Below, one piece after another: positions 25,467 through 37,188 of a DNA stretch of 64,000 bases (positions within the stretch are counted from its first letter, which is position 1; each line of letters starts with the position of its first letter). This stretch comes from Strongylocentrotus droebachiensis. Taxonomy: Eukaryota; Echinodermata; Echinoidea; Camarodonta; Strongylocentrotidae. The position numbers were made by a program, and so were the translations under genes. The notes beneath the pieces are model-generated. The model made no database searches, was not told the DNA's origin, and saw nothing but the letters and a program-made list of their open reading frames with translations. The stretch is from NCBI GenBank assembly GCA_035222895.1, contig JAVYIG010002117.1:1-64000 (forward strand), in the 5' to 3' direction.

Positions 25467-25797
25467 AGGCCATCTTCATCAGCTCAAGTTTGCCAAATAG
25501 CCTTCTTTTTCTGATTCAGGAAACTAGCCCGATCACCAAATAGCGAGCTATTTGGTAGGTGAAGATGCAAATAGAGAGCTATTCGCTCAGGAAATCTTCC
25601 CAAGATATCTTAGGCTAGTTTGCACAATAGTCCACTATTTGTCCGGTGCGCCTTCACCAGCCCAAAGACTCGCACTATACGCGAACACTGAGCAAATTTC
25701 ATGAGCTGATGAAGACGCGATTTGTGACTTCAGGCAAATTTCCCGAATCAGAAATAGCAGGCTATTTGGTAAACTCAAGCTGATGAGGACAGGCCTA
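25467..25797. mobile_element. hairpin MITE, family R, copy 1
   Basis: The ends gccatcttcatcagctcaag and its inverse (cttgagctgatgaggaca-type) bracket an interior with several aaatagcgagctatttgg-like inverted pieces. It is related to 36851-37188, with the inner core in opposite orientation. Confidence 0.75.
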
Positions 25798-26954
25798 AAG
25801 TAGCTCATTATATCCTTGTACGTGCAGTTTGTGATTCTCAATTCATTAAAGAACCTCAAACTTGAATATTGGAAAAATCTGCTGAGAGTTAGAAGGGCAA
25901 TCCAACCTTTGCAATAAATTCATTTATATGAAAGCAGAAAAATAAGAGAAACTTAATGGCGAAAGTTGGAGATAAATCAGACCAATAGTTATAGAGAGTT
26001 ATGAATGTTGGAAACATGAGATCACTAAATGGTGGATTGTGATGAAGAAACAGAAAAATCTCCAATTTGTGTGTACAAAATTATCATTAAGCTGTTTAGG
26101 TGCATTTTCCCTTGGAGCACTACTCAAAATAAATAATGGAAAGTATATTGTTATAGGTTTTCTAAAAAGAAAAGACCTTCGTAAGTTATGCATTTTTTAA
26201 AGCACAGGTTTGATAGGAGTCAGCCTCTAAAAGCATGTATTATTTCTTCAATTTTTCTAAATAAAATACAAGACACTCACAATTTTACTATGCTACAGGT
26301 TACATTTACTTTGAAATAGATAAAGCAGAAATAAAGTGATGGTATCCATTATTCATGCTGTTGTTGTTCTTTTCAAATTCCTTATGTATCACAACAAATT
26401 GAATGGTCAATTATTTTATTCACTCTATTTTCATGACAGAATTATAAAGTGCGTGGGCATACCAAATCATTAAGCTTTCATACCAGGTATTGCTCTAAAA
26501 GAAAATTGTTCCTGTATTTTAAAAATGAAAAGATGGTCGTCAGGTCGATGGATTGTTACACAAGTTAAATCTGATGAGGAAATTTTGTGCATTTTGAATA
26601 TCATGCAAGGCCTGTTGGTGAAGATTACTTTTGCTTTTTGTCATCCCAAACCTTTGATTGAGACGAGCTAATGAAGAGAATTTAGACCCAGCCAGCGTAC
26701 GACGGCCGAGCCGCCATGACGCATGGCCAATTAGCAGAGTACGCAATGTTCTGCATCCCGCGTGTGTTGTTTACTATCACACTACCGCAGTAATTGTATT
26801 AAATGCTGGATTAATCAGATGAGGTTTAGACAATTTTCTGGGGACTAAAACGGTGCAGGGGCTCATGGGAATTCAAAGGAGGTCTTCTTTTGCTACGCCT
26901 TATGTTTCATCTTCCAACTATGCTAGGTCATAGACTAAAAGATTCAGAGTTCTC
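25798..26954. other. intronic sequence; GC-richer block near 26640-26880
   Basis: No gene seen. The block 26640-26880 is less AT-rich and contains GGCCAATTAGC, TTAATCAG and GCGTACG-type motifs, which would suit transcription factor binding, but this is only suggestive. Confidence 0.3.
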
Positions 26955-27095
26955 TTAAAGGCATCGTTTAACAACGTTAAATCTGAGTGTTATCAGTGTC
27001 TGTGATATGGTGAAATATTGAAGCAAAAAAAAAATTGCGCTTCAAAATATCATAAAGTGAAAAGTAAAAATCTGTGAGTGACCGGTTTTACCATA

Positions 27096-28325
27096 CCGTA
27101 AATAACGTTGTATTAACCGCACTTTTTTTACCGCCGGTAAACATCAAAAGTCGGGGGTGCGGTTTATACACGTTACAGACATAATTCATGCTGCAAATTG
27201 TGTCACTGAGGCTGAAGTTCTTGGCTTAGTTAGATACCATTGTCCTGAAAATGACACCATTTTTAACGCTTTTCAAATCATCCATCAGAAGTTCTGACAT
27301 TAGAAAAAATATTTCTAATGTGAATGTTGTACTATAATCTTGAATCTGATAAACTTTCATGTAATTCCGGTGATGCAAAATATGAAATTTGGGGCCTGGT
27401 ATTGTGCTCTGTCACTGCCAAGTCGATCATAATTGTGTTGGGATTGTTGTGCGGTGGACAAAAAATTTGCATTGCCCCACGTGTGATAATTCATGTAGTG
27501 AGATAAAGAAATATGTGACGAAAAAAAAATATATATATATCTAGCGATATCTTGTATGAAAATACTTGTCACGAATTTACAAATATGCAATATTTTATTT
27601 TTTGAACTATTATTATTGTAATATTTCTGGTTGATTGATGATTTTAACTTATGTGAAGATGGATGTTTGTTGATTCTAAATATATGTCTGGTGGTGGGAA
27701 TTGGATGGGATTTCATATTTTGAGTGTGTGTATGTATGTTGGTTACATGATACATAAGTGCAACAATTTCCGCCAAATTTTCAATATAAATAATGAAATA
27801 AATATATATTATAGTATTGTAATTTATTTATTCTGGAAAATTACGATAATTTTTTTTTTAACCTTTTAAAAATAAACAATTATAACAAACAGTAATGAAA
27901 GAGCCTGAATTGAAAATCCAATATGGCAGCTTGCATGAGTCTCAATTTTACACAACAACACCGGACAAAATATTGACAAAATAATCATTTAATGTCAAAT
28001 TGAAATAAAGATTCATGTACACTTTCAAATAAAACACGATTAAGGACAGGAATATGAATGTAAGTACATCTTTTCATGACGTTTTCATGTGAAATTAGTG
28101 CCGGACGAAAGCAGTGCTTTTCATCAGGAATGGTGGGTGAAGATCCCCCCTGCTGGTCGGCCGTGCGCCTGCCCAATCCCGACCACTATTCTTATATTCA
28201 AACTTTGGCAAAAGTGATTAATTTTTGTTGAACACTCTCCTGTTTTAACTAGCGTTCAAACTGAATTGAAAATATCTGTGATGTTACAACACTTATTCAG
28301 GGGGAGAAGAAAAAAGAAGAAAAAT

Positions 28326-28360
<35 letters not shown>

Positions 28361-28418
28361 GGCGAAAAAGAGGGGTGCGGTTAATACACGAGGGCGGTTA
28401 ATACAACGTTATTTACGG
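27096..28418. mobile_element. TA-flanked DNA transposon relic, 1.3 kb
   Basis: Perfect 25-bp inverted ends begin CCGTAAATAACGTTGTATTA, flanked by TA on each side (27094-27095 and 28419-28420). The inverted similarity continues inward as gggtgcggtt blocks. Comparison with 61007-61030 shows the same site without the element and with one TA. TA duplication suggests a Tc1/mariner/pogo-type transposase. The interior has A/T runs and no transposase frame. Confidence 0.92.
28327..28358. repeat. poly-T run
   Basis: About 31 T inside the TA-flanked element. Confidence 0.9.
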
Positions 28419-28647
28419 TACTCATTTTCCCCAATAGACTGTAGTGTTATAGAAACCGTTAGGAAAACACAAAAATTTGATTTTGATTTCCAATCGTAGA
28501 TATCTTGATAATCAGACAGGTGATAGGCTTGTAAAAGTCATGGGATTCCTGACTGACCTAAAAAGTTTATAATTATGAATGCAGCATTAGCTATTTAATC
28601 CAGGATTTTGTTTCAGAATCTGAGGCAATGTTACCGAGTCACTTTAG

Positions 28648-28841
28648 AGCAGGACTGCACTACGTGAAGCTACTTCCGCCCTCTATATAGCCAACAATGC
28701 CTAAGCGGTACCCGTCGGTTCCCCATGGTCCCCTGTTTTAATGTTAATTGAGAGCTTATTTGATGAGATAACCACCACCTGCCAGTAACCTTGCTGGGAG
28801 GTCTATTCCCTCCTGACCAAACTAGGGCAGATAGTCTTTAA
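28648..28841 (-). mobile_element. TTAA-type MITE, family P, reverse copy
   Basis: Reads on the minus strand as the P family, with ccctctatatagccaacaat and ccaaactagggcagat at its ends. It abuts the family Q element. Confidence 0.8.
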
Positions 28842-29538
28842 ATGGAAATGCATTTTACCAAAAAATTTGCTTCATGTAAACCTTCTTTGATTTGAGTATC
28901 CTGTTGTAAATAGGGTAATCTGACCAGGAAAATGGAAACAAAGTTATGAAAACTTGTTGATAAAACAGATAATCTGATATCTACTTGTTTAGCTTATAAT
29001 CAGCTATCATACATTACGATCAAACATATCCGGCTGACAGTGTTTGTTTGTAGCCTTAATTACATGTATTCACTGTTGGATTCTGTTGAATCTAATTTTT
29101 CAGCCAGCATAAGATAGCCAAGTTTCGAGACTGAATTAAAACCTTGTCTTCGTTTTGAGAGATTTTTTGATGGACTGCCTCGTCTCCATAATGAGCGAGG
29201 AACAGGTTAGATATGCCATGCCACTCAAACAAACCCTGAGGAAGAGAAATGACCTATTTTCTTTGTTTTGACCACCTCATACATTTTGATTGTTGCTCTA
29301 CCTCGCGCATCCTTGCTTATATATTGGTGCGCTATTTGCATGTATATTGGCCCGTTAAATACATAAAAGAGAGATAGTGAGTTTTACATGTATTACCATT
29401 GTATCGCCATACATTAGTGCAATTTTTAACAAATCTGAATTTGTAATTTGAGCTCTGTCCAAGGCAAGTCCACCCCATAGTTACCTATTTTTATGCCTCC
29501 GTTACGAAGTATCCGGAGGCATTATGTTTTCGGGTTGT

Positions 29539-29597
29539 CCGTCCGTCCGTACGTCCGTCCGTCCGTACGTACGTCCGTCCGTACGTCCGTACGTCCC
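29539..29597. repeat. (CGTC/CGTA)n microsatellite
   Basis: Tandem cgtccgtacgtccgt-type sequence, CpG-rich, inside the Helitron-like element. Confidence 0.95.
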
Positions 29598-29602
29598 GTT
29601 CT

Positions 29603-30350
29603 CGTGATCGCGTTATCTGAAGAACCAGTAGATGGATTCCTGCCAAACTTTGGTCATGTATGTATCTTGCAAAGCCGATGAAGTGATTAGATTTTGGGGT
29701 CACGAGGTCAAAGGTCAAAGGTCACAGGGCTCATTATGTATGTAAAACAGCCCGTGATCACATTATCTCAAGAACCGATAGATGGATTCCAGCCAAACTT
29801 TGGTCATGTATGTATCTTGCAGAGCCGATGAACTGATTAGATTTTGGGGTCACGAGGTGAAAGGTCAAAGGTCACAGGGCTCCTTATGTATGCAAAAACA
29901 GCTCGTGATCGCGTTATCTCAAGAACCGATTGATAGATTCCTGCCAAACTTTGGTCGTGTATGTATCTTGCAGAGCCAATGAACTGATTAGATTTTGGGG
30001 TCACGAGTTCAAAGGTCAAAGGTCACAGGGCACATTATGTATGCAAAAACAGCTCGTGATCGCGTTATCTGAAGAACCGATTGATGGATTCCTGCCAAAC
30101 TTAGATCATGTATGTATCGTGCAGAGCCAATGAACTGATTAGATTCTTGGGTCATGAGGTCAAAGGTCAAACGTCACAGGGCTCATTATGTATGCAAAAA
30201 TAGCTTGTGAATGCATTCTCATTAGAACTGACAGATGGATTACTAGTTAACTCAGGACATCTTGCAGAGCCAATGAACTGAGTAGATTTTAGGGTCATGA
30301 GGTCAAAGATCAAAGGGTCATTTATGTATAAGAAATTGCTTGTAATCATG
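29603..30350 (+). repeat. ~150-bp internal tandem repeat, about 5 copies
   Basis: Units start near 29603, 29754, 29908, 30057 and 30208 with gtgatcgcgttatctcaaga. Each has tgccaaactttggtcatgta, cagagccgatgaactgatta and aggtcaaaggtcacagggct. The last one or two are degraded. Confidence 0.93.
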
Positions 30351-30480
30351 ATATTCTGAGAACCTGTTAATGGATTACAATTGAACTTGAATTTGAAAAA
30401 TTTCTTCTGTTTTGGTCTGTAAAATTGCTCTTTGACGGAGGCATCATTTTCGACTGCGCGCAGTCGAAGTTCCATCTAGT

Positions 30481-31633
30481 TGTTCTTGGTTTTATAGTGA
30501 AAAATAATTCAGTCTGATAGTGATACAAAGGATTCATATTCATCATGGCAGATTATGATAATAAGTCAATATCCATTTCTTTATCCTTTGCTCTTTCATA
30601 AGAGATACCATGCTATATCACACTTGCCTATACCATTATAGCCCAATCCCATTATATATTATATCATTAATTTATGACTGTACAATGTTTAACAAGCTAA
30701 GTATTCAGATGCTTCTTTACATAATGAATATAATTAAATTGCATTATGCTGCCAATTCAAGAACAAAGCAGTAGTGATTGATGTTTAGAATTCACAACTC
30801 CTTAAATGTTAACCAATCAAACACAACCATGGTATTAGTATAGCATTTCCCTTGAAGTTTTCAGTGCCTTGAATCATCAATTGTATAGAGAAGCCAGTTT
30901 AAACATTGAAATTGTATTACAATTATTCATGTCACAACCTTAAATTGTTGTATATCTCTTTCATGATCCTCAGTTCACTTATGGACATGAAATTGTAAAG
31001 ATTGATGTTTTTTTGTTGAATTTCAAATTCAGAACTTTAAAAGTAAAAGTAACCTTGGCAACAACTTTGTATTTTATAAGAAAAATCAGATTTCTATTTC
31101 CAAAAGAAACCTAATAATCTTCTTGCCTTTTAAGTAAAACATCCTGATTAAATCTTATTGAATTTAATTGATATTTAAAATTTGCTATACAGTCCTGTAT
31201 TAAACTGCTCAGTGGCTGCCGGGCTCACGATCAATTGGGCAAAAAGAATTTCCATTTTCGGTTTAATAAAATTTGGATTATTATTATTATTAAAACACGA
31301 CATGCTGAAACGATGCGAATTGAGTGAATAGCTATCTAGACCTGATGTAAACATGCTTGATTTCATGTAGCACCTCACCTCGTCTACTTATTATTGATGA
31401 TATCTCCTGCTCAGAGGTAGAAGGCTATTAACACATCATTCTACACTGACTTTAACATCCTTCTGGCTTTTCCTTCTAGTTTTCAACAGATGACATGAAT
31501 AGTGTATTAATAGCTACATGTAGCCACTGTTCTCCTGCTAAAGGCGGTATTTTTGTCAAAGTTGTCCGCTATCCACCTGTTATCCCTTCCTGCTTGTGCA
31601 TTGTCAGGATATCTCAAGAATCTTCATCTCCTT
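30481..31633. other. intronic sequence, no gene seen
   Basis: AT-rich, unique in this window apart from a short cattaac-type palindrome relic near 31420-31470. Confidence 0.5.
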
Positions 31634-31785
31634 GGGTCCTGTTTCACAAAGCTTTTTTTTCATTGGCAAATTACAAAAATCAGTGACAAATCTGTTAATA
31701 ACCAATCAGAAGCAAGGATTTCAGTAGCTTATAACAAAAACTGTCATTTGTCACTGATGACAAGTTTTGTGAAATGCCCCCCCCC
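31634..31785. mobile_element. hairpin MITE, gtttcacaaag family
   Basis: The left end gggtcctgtttcacaaagct and the right end ttttgtgaaatgcccc are inverted. The interior contains ataaccaatcagaagcaagg, shared with 38161-38313 and 50768-50917. Confidence 0.88.
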
Positions 31786-31794
31786 CCCCTCCCC

Positions 31795-31942
31795 CAGGGC
31801 CCTGTTTCATAAAACCTGTTATCAGTAACAAATGTTCAATTTCTGTGACAAATTTGATCTCGGCCAATCAGATGCCTTGATTTCAGTAGCTTATAACAGT
31901 TATTGTAACTTGTTATTGATAACAAGTTTGGTGAAACAGGGT
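31795..31942. mobile_element. hairpin MITE, gtttcacaaag family, second copy
   Basis: Ends agggccctgtttcataaaac and gtgaaacagggtcc are inverted. It lies about 10 bp from the preceding copy and is more diverged inside (ggccaatcagatgccttgat). Confidence 0.88.
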
Positions 31943-32888
31943 CCAGAAGGGCATCGATTCTGTGCTGAATGATGTGAGATGACACCCTTCTGTCTCTCAG
32001 AAGATGGTATTAGGCAATAAACTTCTAAATGGCTGAAGTTTTATAGCCTGGAAGGGATGATGAAATGCATAGTTCAGAAATCATAAAGCCTCGTTCTAAT
32101 ACGAGGTGGTAATTTGTGATGACATGTTTGTGTAAACTTCACATATTTGTATCTATTAGAAAGAGCGCTGTGAATTTGCATAGAACCTATGTTGCACACA
32201 AATCACAAAAATGAGCGATGTTCGGGCTGACTTGCAAAGACAAAAGGTCATGTGACTTTGTAACTATACGTCCGATTTTCAAAAAAATTGTTCTAAAAGA
32301 TGCGTAAGACTCAAAAAAAAAACTTTGTATCTGCCCCCCCCCCCCTGTTAACATAGGCTTAAAGCAAATAGAATAAATTCAGTAACATTTATCCTTGAGA
32401 TTGTATTTTTGTTGCATTTGTTATCCAAATATTGAAATTTTGCTCTTTTAAGATGTGAAGCCTGAAGATTTGTACCCATGGGAGACCAAAACAAGCCAAG
32501 ATCAAACCGATTGAGAATGCATGGCATACAAAATAATATCATCTTTGATGTTATGATAAAATCAAAGATTAAAACCCATCTTGATGAATGGAGCCAAAAC
32601 AACGACCAACAACAAAAAACCAAATGAATAGACGAGAAGAACTTTGCCACCCACGTAGACAGATGCTACCCTAGATAAGGCACTGTTAGACCCTACTCTG
32701 ATGCCTATCGGTAGGTGGCCATCTTTTAAGCCAGGCTGCGCATCATGCAGAACGGGCGTCTAATTGATTTAGAAATCGCAGATGGTATCAGGGAATAATG
32801 TTAGTCCAGCGCGGCATGGAGCAAGGAAATTTGAGCAGGATTTCCTCCGGGGCTTGTGGATGCATCCCCATTTCTAGGAAAATAATTT
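31943..32888. other. intronic sequence, no gene seen
   Basis: No recognisable gene. A poly-C run lies at 32334-32345. The stretch 32640-32880 is GC-richer. Confidence 0.45.
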
Positions 32889-33618
32889 ACTGTAAGATAT
32901 GATGAATTTACTGTTTAATAGATAAAATGAATTTACTGTTTAATAGATAAAATGAATTTACTGTTAGATAAAATGAATTTACTGTTAGATATAATAAATT
33001 TACTGTTAGATAAAATGAATTTACCGTTAGATATAATAATTACTGTTAGATAAAATGAATTTACTGTTAGATAAAATGAATTTACTGTTAGATAAAATGA
33101 ATTTACTGTTTAATAGATAAAATGAATTTACTGTTTAATAGATAAAATGAATTTACTGTTAGATAAAATGAATTTACTGTTAGATATAATAAATTTACTG
33201 TTAGATATAATAAATTTACTGTTAGATAAAATGAATTTACTGTTAGATAAAATGAATTAACTGTTAGATATAATGAATTTACTGTTAGATATGATGAATT
33301 TACTGTTAGATAAAATGAATTTACTGTTAGATAAAATGAATTTACTGTTAGATATAATTAATTTACTGTTAGATATGATGAATTTACTGTTAGATATAAT
33401 GAATTTACTGTTAGATAAAATGAATTTACTGTTAGATATAATTAATTTACTGTTAGATATGATGAATTTACTGTTAGAAATAATTAATTTACTGTTAGAT
33501 ATAATTAATTTACTGTTAGATATAATTCATTTACTGTTGGATATAATTAATTTACTGTTAGATATAATTAATTTACTGTTAGATATAATTAATTTACTGT
33601 TAGATATAATGAATTTGC
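32889..33618. repeat. 21-bp minisatellite, about 34 copies
   Basis: The unit is tttactgttagataaaatga plus one base. Variants replace aaaatga with ataatga, ataatta or atgatga; an early longer variant has tttaatagataa. The later half is mostly the ataatta type. The frame stays open only because 21 is a multiple of three. Confidence 0.97.
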
Positions 33619-33947
33619 TTTTCCTCTTTAAATCAGCGATTATACCCTTTTTTGTATAATTATCCTTCAGATAAATTAAAATCTATCTTGAGTAGATATT
33701 AAGTCATGCCGCAAATATTTTTTTATTAACGACTGAAATGTTACTGAAATACTATATTTACCCAGCTGGGAACATGAATGGATCATGATATATACATTAT
33801 TGGGCATTGCAGTGAGAGAAGTGGAGAGTTTCTCTTCATAAAGATTGTGTGTGGTATGAATATACTGTTCATGTGGTATCACATGCTGTGAGTGGATGGT
33901 GGTGATGTTGGCGGCGGTGGGAGTAAAGGTTGTTCAACTGAAGAGCT

Positions 33948-34138
33948 AGAGAGAGAGAGAGAGAGAGAGGGGGGGAAGAGAGAGAGAAGAGAATATAGAG
34001 GAGGGAGAGAGAGAAAAGAGAGAAGAGAGAGAGGGGAGAGGAAAAGGGAGGGAGAAAGAGAGAGAGAAAAAAAAGGGGGAAGGAGAAAGAAAAGAAAGAG
34101 AGAAAGAAAGAAAGAAGGGGCAGAGAGAGAGAGAGTGG
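33948..34138. repeat. GA-rich simple sequence
   Basis: Purine-only (GA)n and GGAAA tracts for about 190 bp on the + strand. Open frames in it are low-complexity. Confidence 0.95.
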
Positions 34139-36850
34139 GGGTGGTGGTGGAGTAGTCGCATAGCTATCCCACGTACATGTACGTGATTGTTTAAATGGCA
34201 ATATCTTGAGTTCAGGAAGGGAGCTAAGTACCAAGTACAATGCAGTGGTATTTATTTCTGATGCACAGCAGTGGAATAACTGGATCATACTTTTTATCTC
34301 GGTTTAATGCCGAGGCGTTTCTACGCTCTCAGCATCGTCCCAATCCTCAAAGTGTTCTTCTTATCCCTTTTATGCAAAATTAAGTGCTATAGAGCAAACA
34401 GTGGGCACTGGATCTAAAGCTACATGTAGCTATGTGTAGAAATTGAAGTGGAATTCAAAAGAAGATTGAAAAAACTCCTCTTGTAGTTTAACCTACATGA
34501 TTTCAGCATTAGACCATAAAAGGATTTGATATTGAACCTTTGAATATCAGTATTTTGACATTTAGTATATGGCTCCTCAAAACACCTGCAGAAATTTCAC
34601 TGATTTTTGCCATGTAAATGCCCGCTCTAGAAACATTGGTAAATCATTCCGGTTGTTGGTCATGTGACACTCCTCGCTTCCGTGCGATCGCATGTAGAGC
34701 AGCGACATTTTGCGCATGCGCACCACTCACCGAAAAATCAGAAATCTTCTTCAGGACAACTATACTGCCAGTAAACTTGTTTAAAACTTGGAATTACTAT
34801 TTGGATGATATCGAATCCAATGACATTTATCCTTGAAAAAAAGCTACTTTGAATCATGTGTGGAGAGCCCGATGGCTTTGACTCTTGGAAAGTTAATGCC
34901 TTCTAGCTCCTAACAGGAATCGTTTTTTAACATCATTAAATTTTCAAAAATGCATCAACATTATAATTGTGCTGTAGAAAAGAGTTTTCTTTTGTAACAT
35001 TCTCTATACCAAAGAGCAGTCTTAGCAATATCTTCATATCATCTGCTGGAGCAAAAAGGGTGTTAGTTCTGTGTTAAAAGGATATGAGTTAATGCCCTTT
35101 TGGCTTTCAGCTTACGGCATACAATATATTATTAGGCTTCTACATGTATGTATGAATGCCAAGTAATGAACTGAGTTTAATGAGTCAATTAAAACTAGAA
35201 ATGAGTCAGTGTGAGGTGTAGTAGTATTAATAGTATCCTTTACAATGCACTTTGCAATGCTATGGTTGCCTTTCATATGCTCGCCCGTGAACGTGACTTG
35301 CTCAAGTACAGCTTATCACCAAACGCGTTTAAAGATAATTCAACAGGCAATAAAGTCATCAAATTGACCTAGATTCAGTCTCAAATCGGGCAAGCCATCA
35401 AAATATCAAAACTTGAAAGTGTAAGAACTCTGCATACTGTGCGCTTACAGCCCATCTGGTATTAACTCCATGTAAATGTATATGACTTAATGCCCTTCTG
35501 GCTCCACATAGACAGTATGTACTTATTCTTGTTCTCTCCGGTTACTCTACCAGGGAGACCGCTAAAAAAGCGTTCCCTTTTGTATTCTCATTTAGATGTT
35601 ACCTCCCAAATCGTCATCAAATTACATTCAAATGAAACACAATTCATTTATTTATCTCTAATCCAATCCCCTTCCTCTCATAAGCTAATAGAACCGGTCG
35701 ACCTTGGCCAACAGTCCTCGTAGTACGCCTAGCTGCCTGCCTGCCGTGCAAATGGAACTGTACTTTTTCCCAATCAAATCAAATTTTAAACACTCAAATT
35801 AGCCCGCCTAGCTTGACAAGTAGCTGCAATATTGATGATGCTAAATGCTAATCCATGCGGGCATGTGTTGCTTACCTCACGCCAGCGCGGAAGGTAAATG
35901 TGCCGGAGAAAGGCGATTAAAGATTTACAGTGTGCAAACAAGGATGTGCGGAGCACGTGAACACGTGCCTGGCTGTTACACACTGCAAATATGTATCATT
36001 TCAAAGAGTCCACAAATTTGATGTGTTTTAGGCTTTTGCATTAATGGAACAGGACTTCTACTTGGGTACGGTTGGTGAATGTTCATCTGGACTTCAAACA
36101 ATCCCCATGTCACATTGATTTTGAGTCGAGCATGTATTTGTTTGAGAAACAAGAGGATTTGTAGATGTGCCATGAGCTAAATCTCCCTACGTGCACGGTT
36201 AATTTGTAGTATTGCATCCTGGGATTAGAGCCATGTCTGATTGCCAATTTGAGCATGTTCCGATGGATTTGCGGAAAAGGATTTTAATTGAAATTCTGTT
36301 TGCAATGGAGAATGGACTGGAAATATGGATCATGTCCCTGGGGCTAAATAGAACATAGATTTGATTTCGGAAAGAGGTAGTTGATGTTAATCGTAAATCT
36401 AGCATGTACATGATTGTAAAGTGAATTGACATTCAGATATAGGTGTCGATTAAGATTAGATAATACCATCTGTAGCTTGGAGTCCCAAGGGTGTCTTCTC
36501 GATTTGGCAAATATGATTTATCATTAGAAATTATCCATCAGTTGGATTTTTTTTTAAAGATGCCATAAATTCTGAATATTTATTGCAAAGGATATGGCGA
36601 AAAGCTGTCACAAATTGTAGATTAATCCATATTACTCTGAAAAATGTTGATAATTATCATAAATCCTCAGTGACATCTGTTTACATGTATATCATCTGTT
36701 TAGAGTCAGAAGGATGCCCAGCATAGATATATTTACATAGTGTTACTACCCTTCTGTCTCTCAACAGACTTGTCCCTTCCCCCATCCGTAAGATTGGAGT
36801 TTCAAAACATTTCTGCGTAGTGTTTTCATTTTAGAAATTCTCTGAAACTA
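34139..36850. other. intronic sequence, no gene seen
   Basis: Unique AT-rich sequence with relics of the dispersed palindrome near 35045-35110, 35447-35505 and 36698-36765. The stretch 35680-36000 is GC-richer and may be regulatory. Confidence 0.45.
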
Positions 36851-37188
36851 TAGGCCTGTCCTCATCAGCTCGAGATTGCCAAATAGCCCGCTATTTCTGA
36901 ATTTGAAAATAATCCTGAAGTTACAAATCGCGTCTTCATCAGCTCGAGACTGGACCTCGAAACTTAAAACTCAAGCTCGAGAAATTAGCTCGAGTTATTT
37001 TGCTCAGCGTTCGCGCATAGTGCATGGCTTTGGACTGGTGAAGACGCACCGGACAAATAGCGAGATAGTTTGCCAAATAGCGAGATATTTTGACAAATAG
37101 CAAGATATTTTGGGATGATTATCAAATTAACTGGATAATTTGGGATAGCAGGATATTTGGCAATCTCGAGCTGATGAAAACAGGCCTA
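36851..37188. mobile_element. hairpin MITE, family R, copy 2
   Basis: Inverted ends: TAGGCCTGTCCTCATCAGCT at the left, the inverse with about one difference at the right. The interior has repeated caaatagcgagatattttg and agctcgaga phrases. The TAGGCCTG terminus is shared with the hAT-like element at 15024. Confidence 0.85.

Larger units (their letters stand above)
26959..28643. mobile_element. TTAA-type MITE, family Q, copy split by insertion
   Basis: The left part (26959-27095) and right part (28419-28643) together match the uninterrupted copy at 60857-61234. The left TTAA is present (26955-26958); the right end is diverged. The 1.3-kb element at 27096-28418 sits between the two parts. Confidence 0.85.
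29490..30480 (+). mobile_element. Helitron/pearl-like non-autonomous element
   Basis: It starts near tatgcctccgttacgaagta and ends with a perfect 20-bp palindrome (30449-30468, with core gactgcgcgcagtc), seven bases, then CTAG and a T. A hairpin a few bases before a terminal CTRR followed by T is the known Helitron 3' end. After a (cgtccgtacgtc)n run at 29539-29597, about five copies of a ~150-bp unit follow. Elements with this build (pearl or HINE types) are known from bivalves and sea urchins. No Rep/helicase gene is present. The 5' TC end was not located. Confidence 0.75.

Noticed and set aside
33273-33659. 128-codon frame of repeated MNLLLD units
   Set aside because: It is the 21-bp minisatellite read in its open phase, without start context or a known protein.
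34618-34836. 72-codon frame with several cysteines
   Set aside because: No zinc-finger spacing or known domain; cysteines come from gcatgcgc-type sequence.
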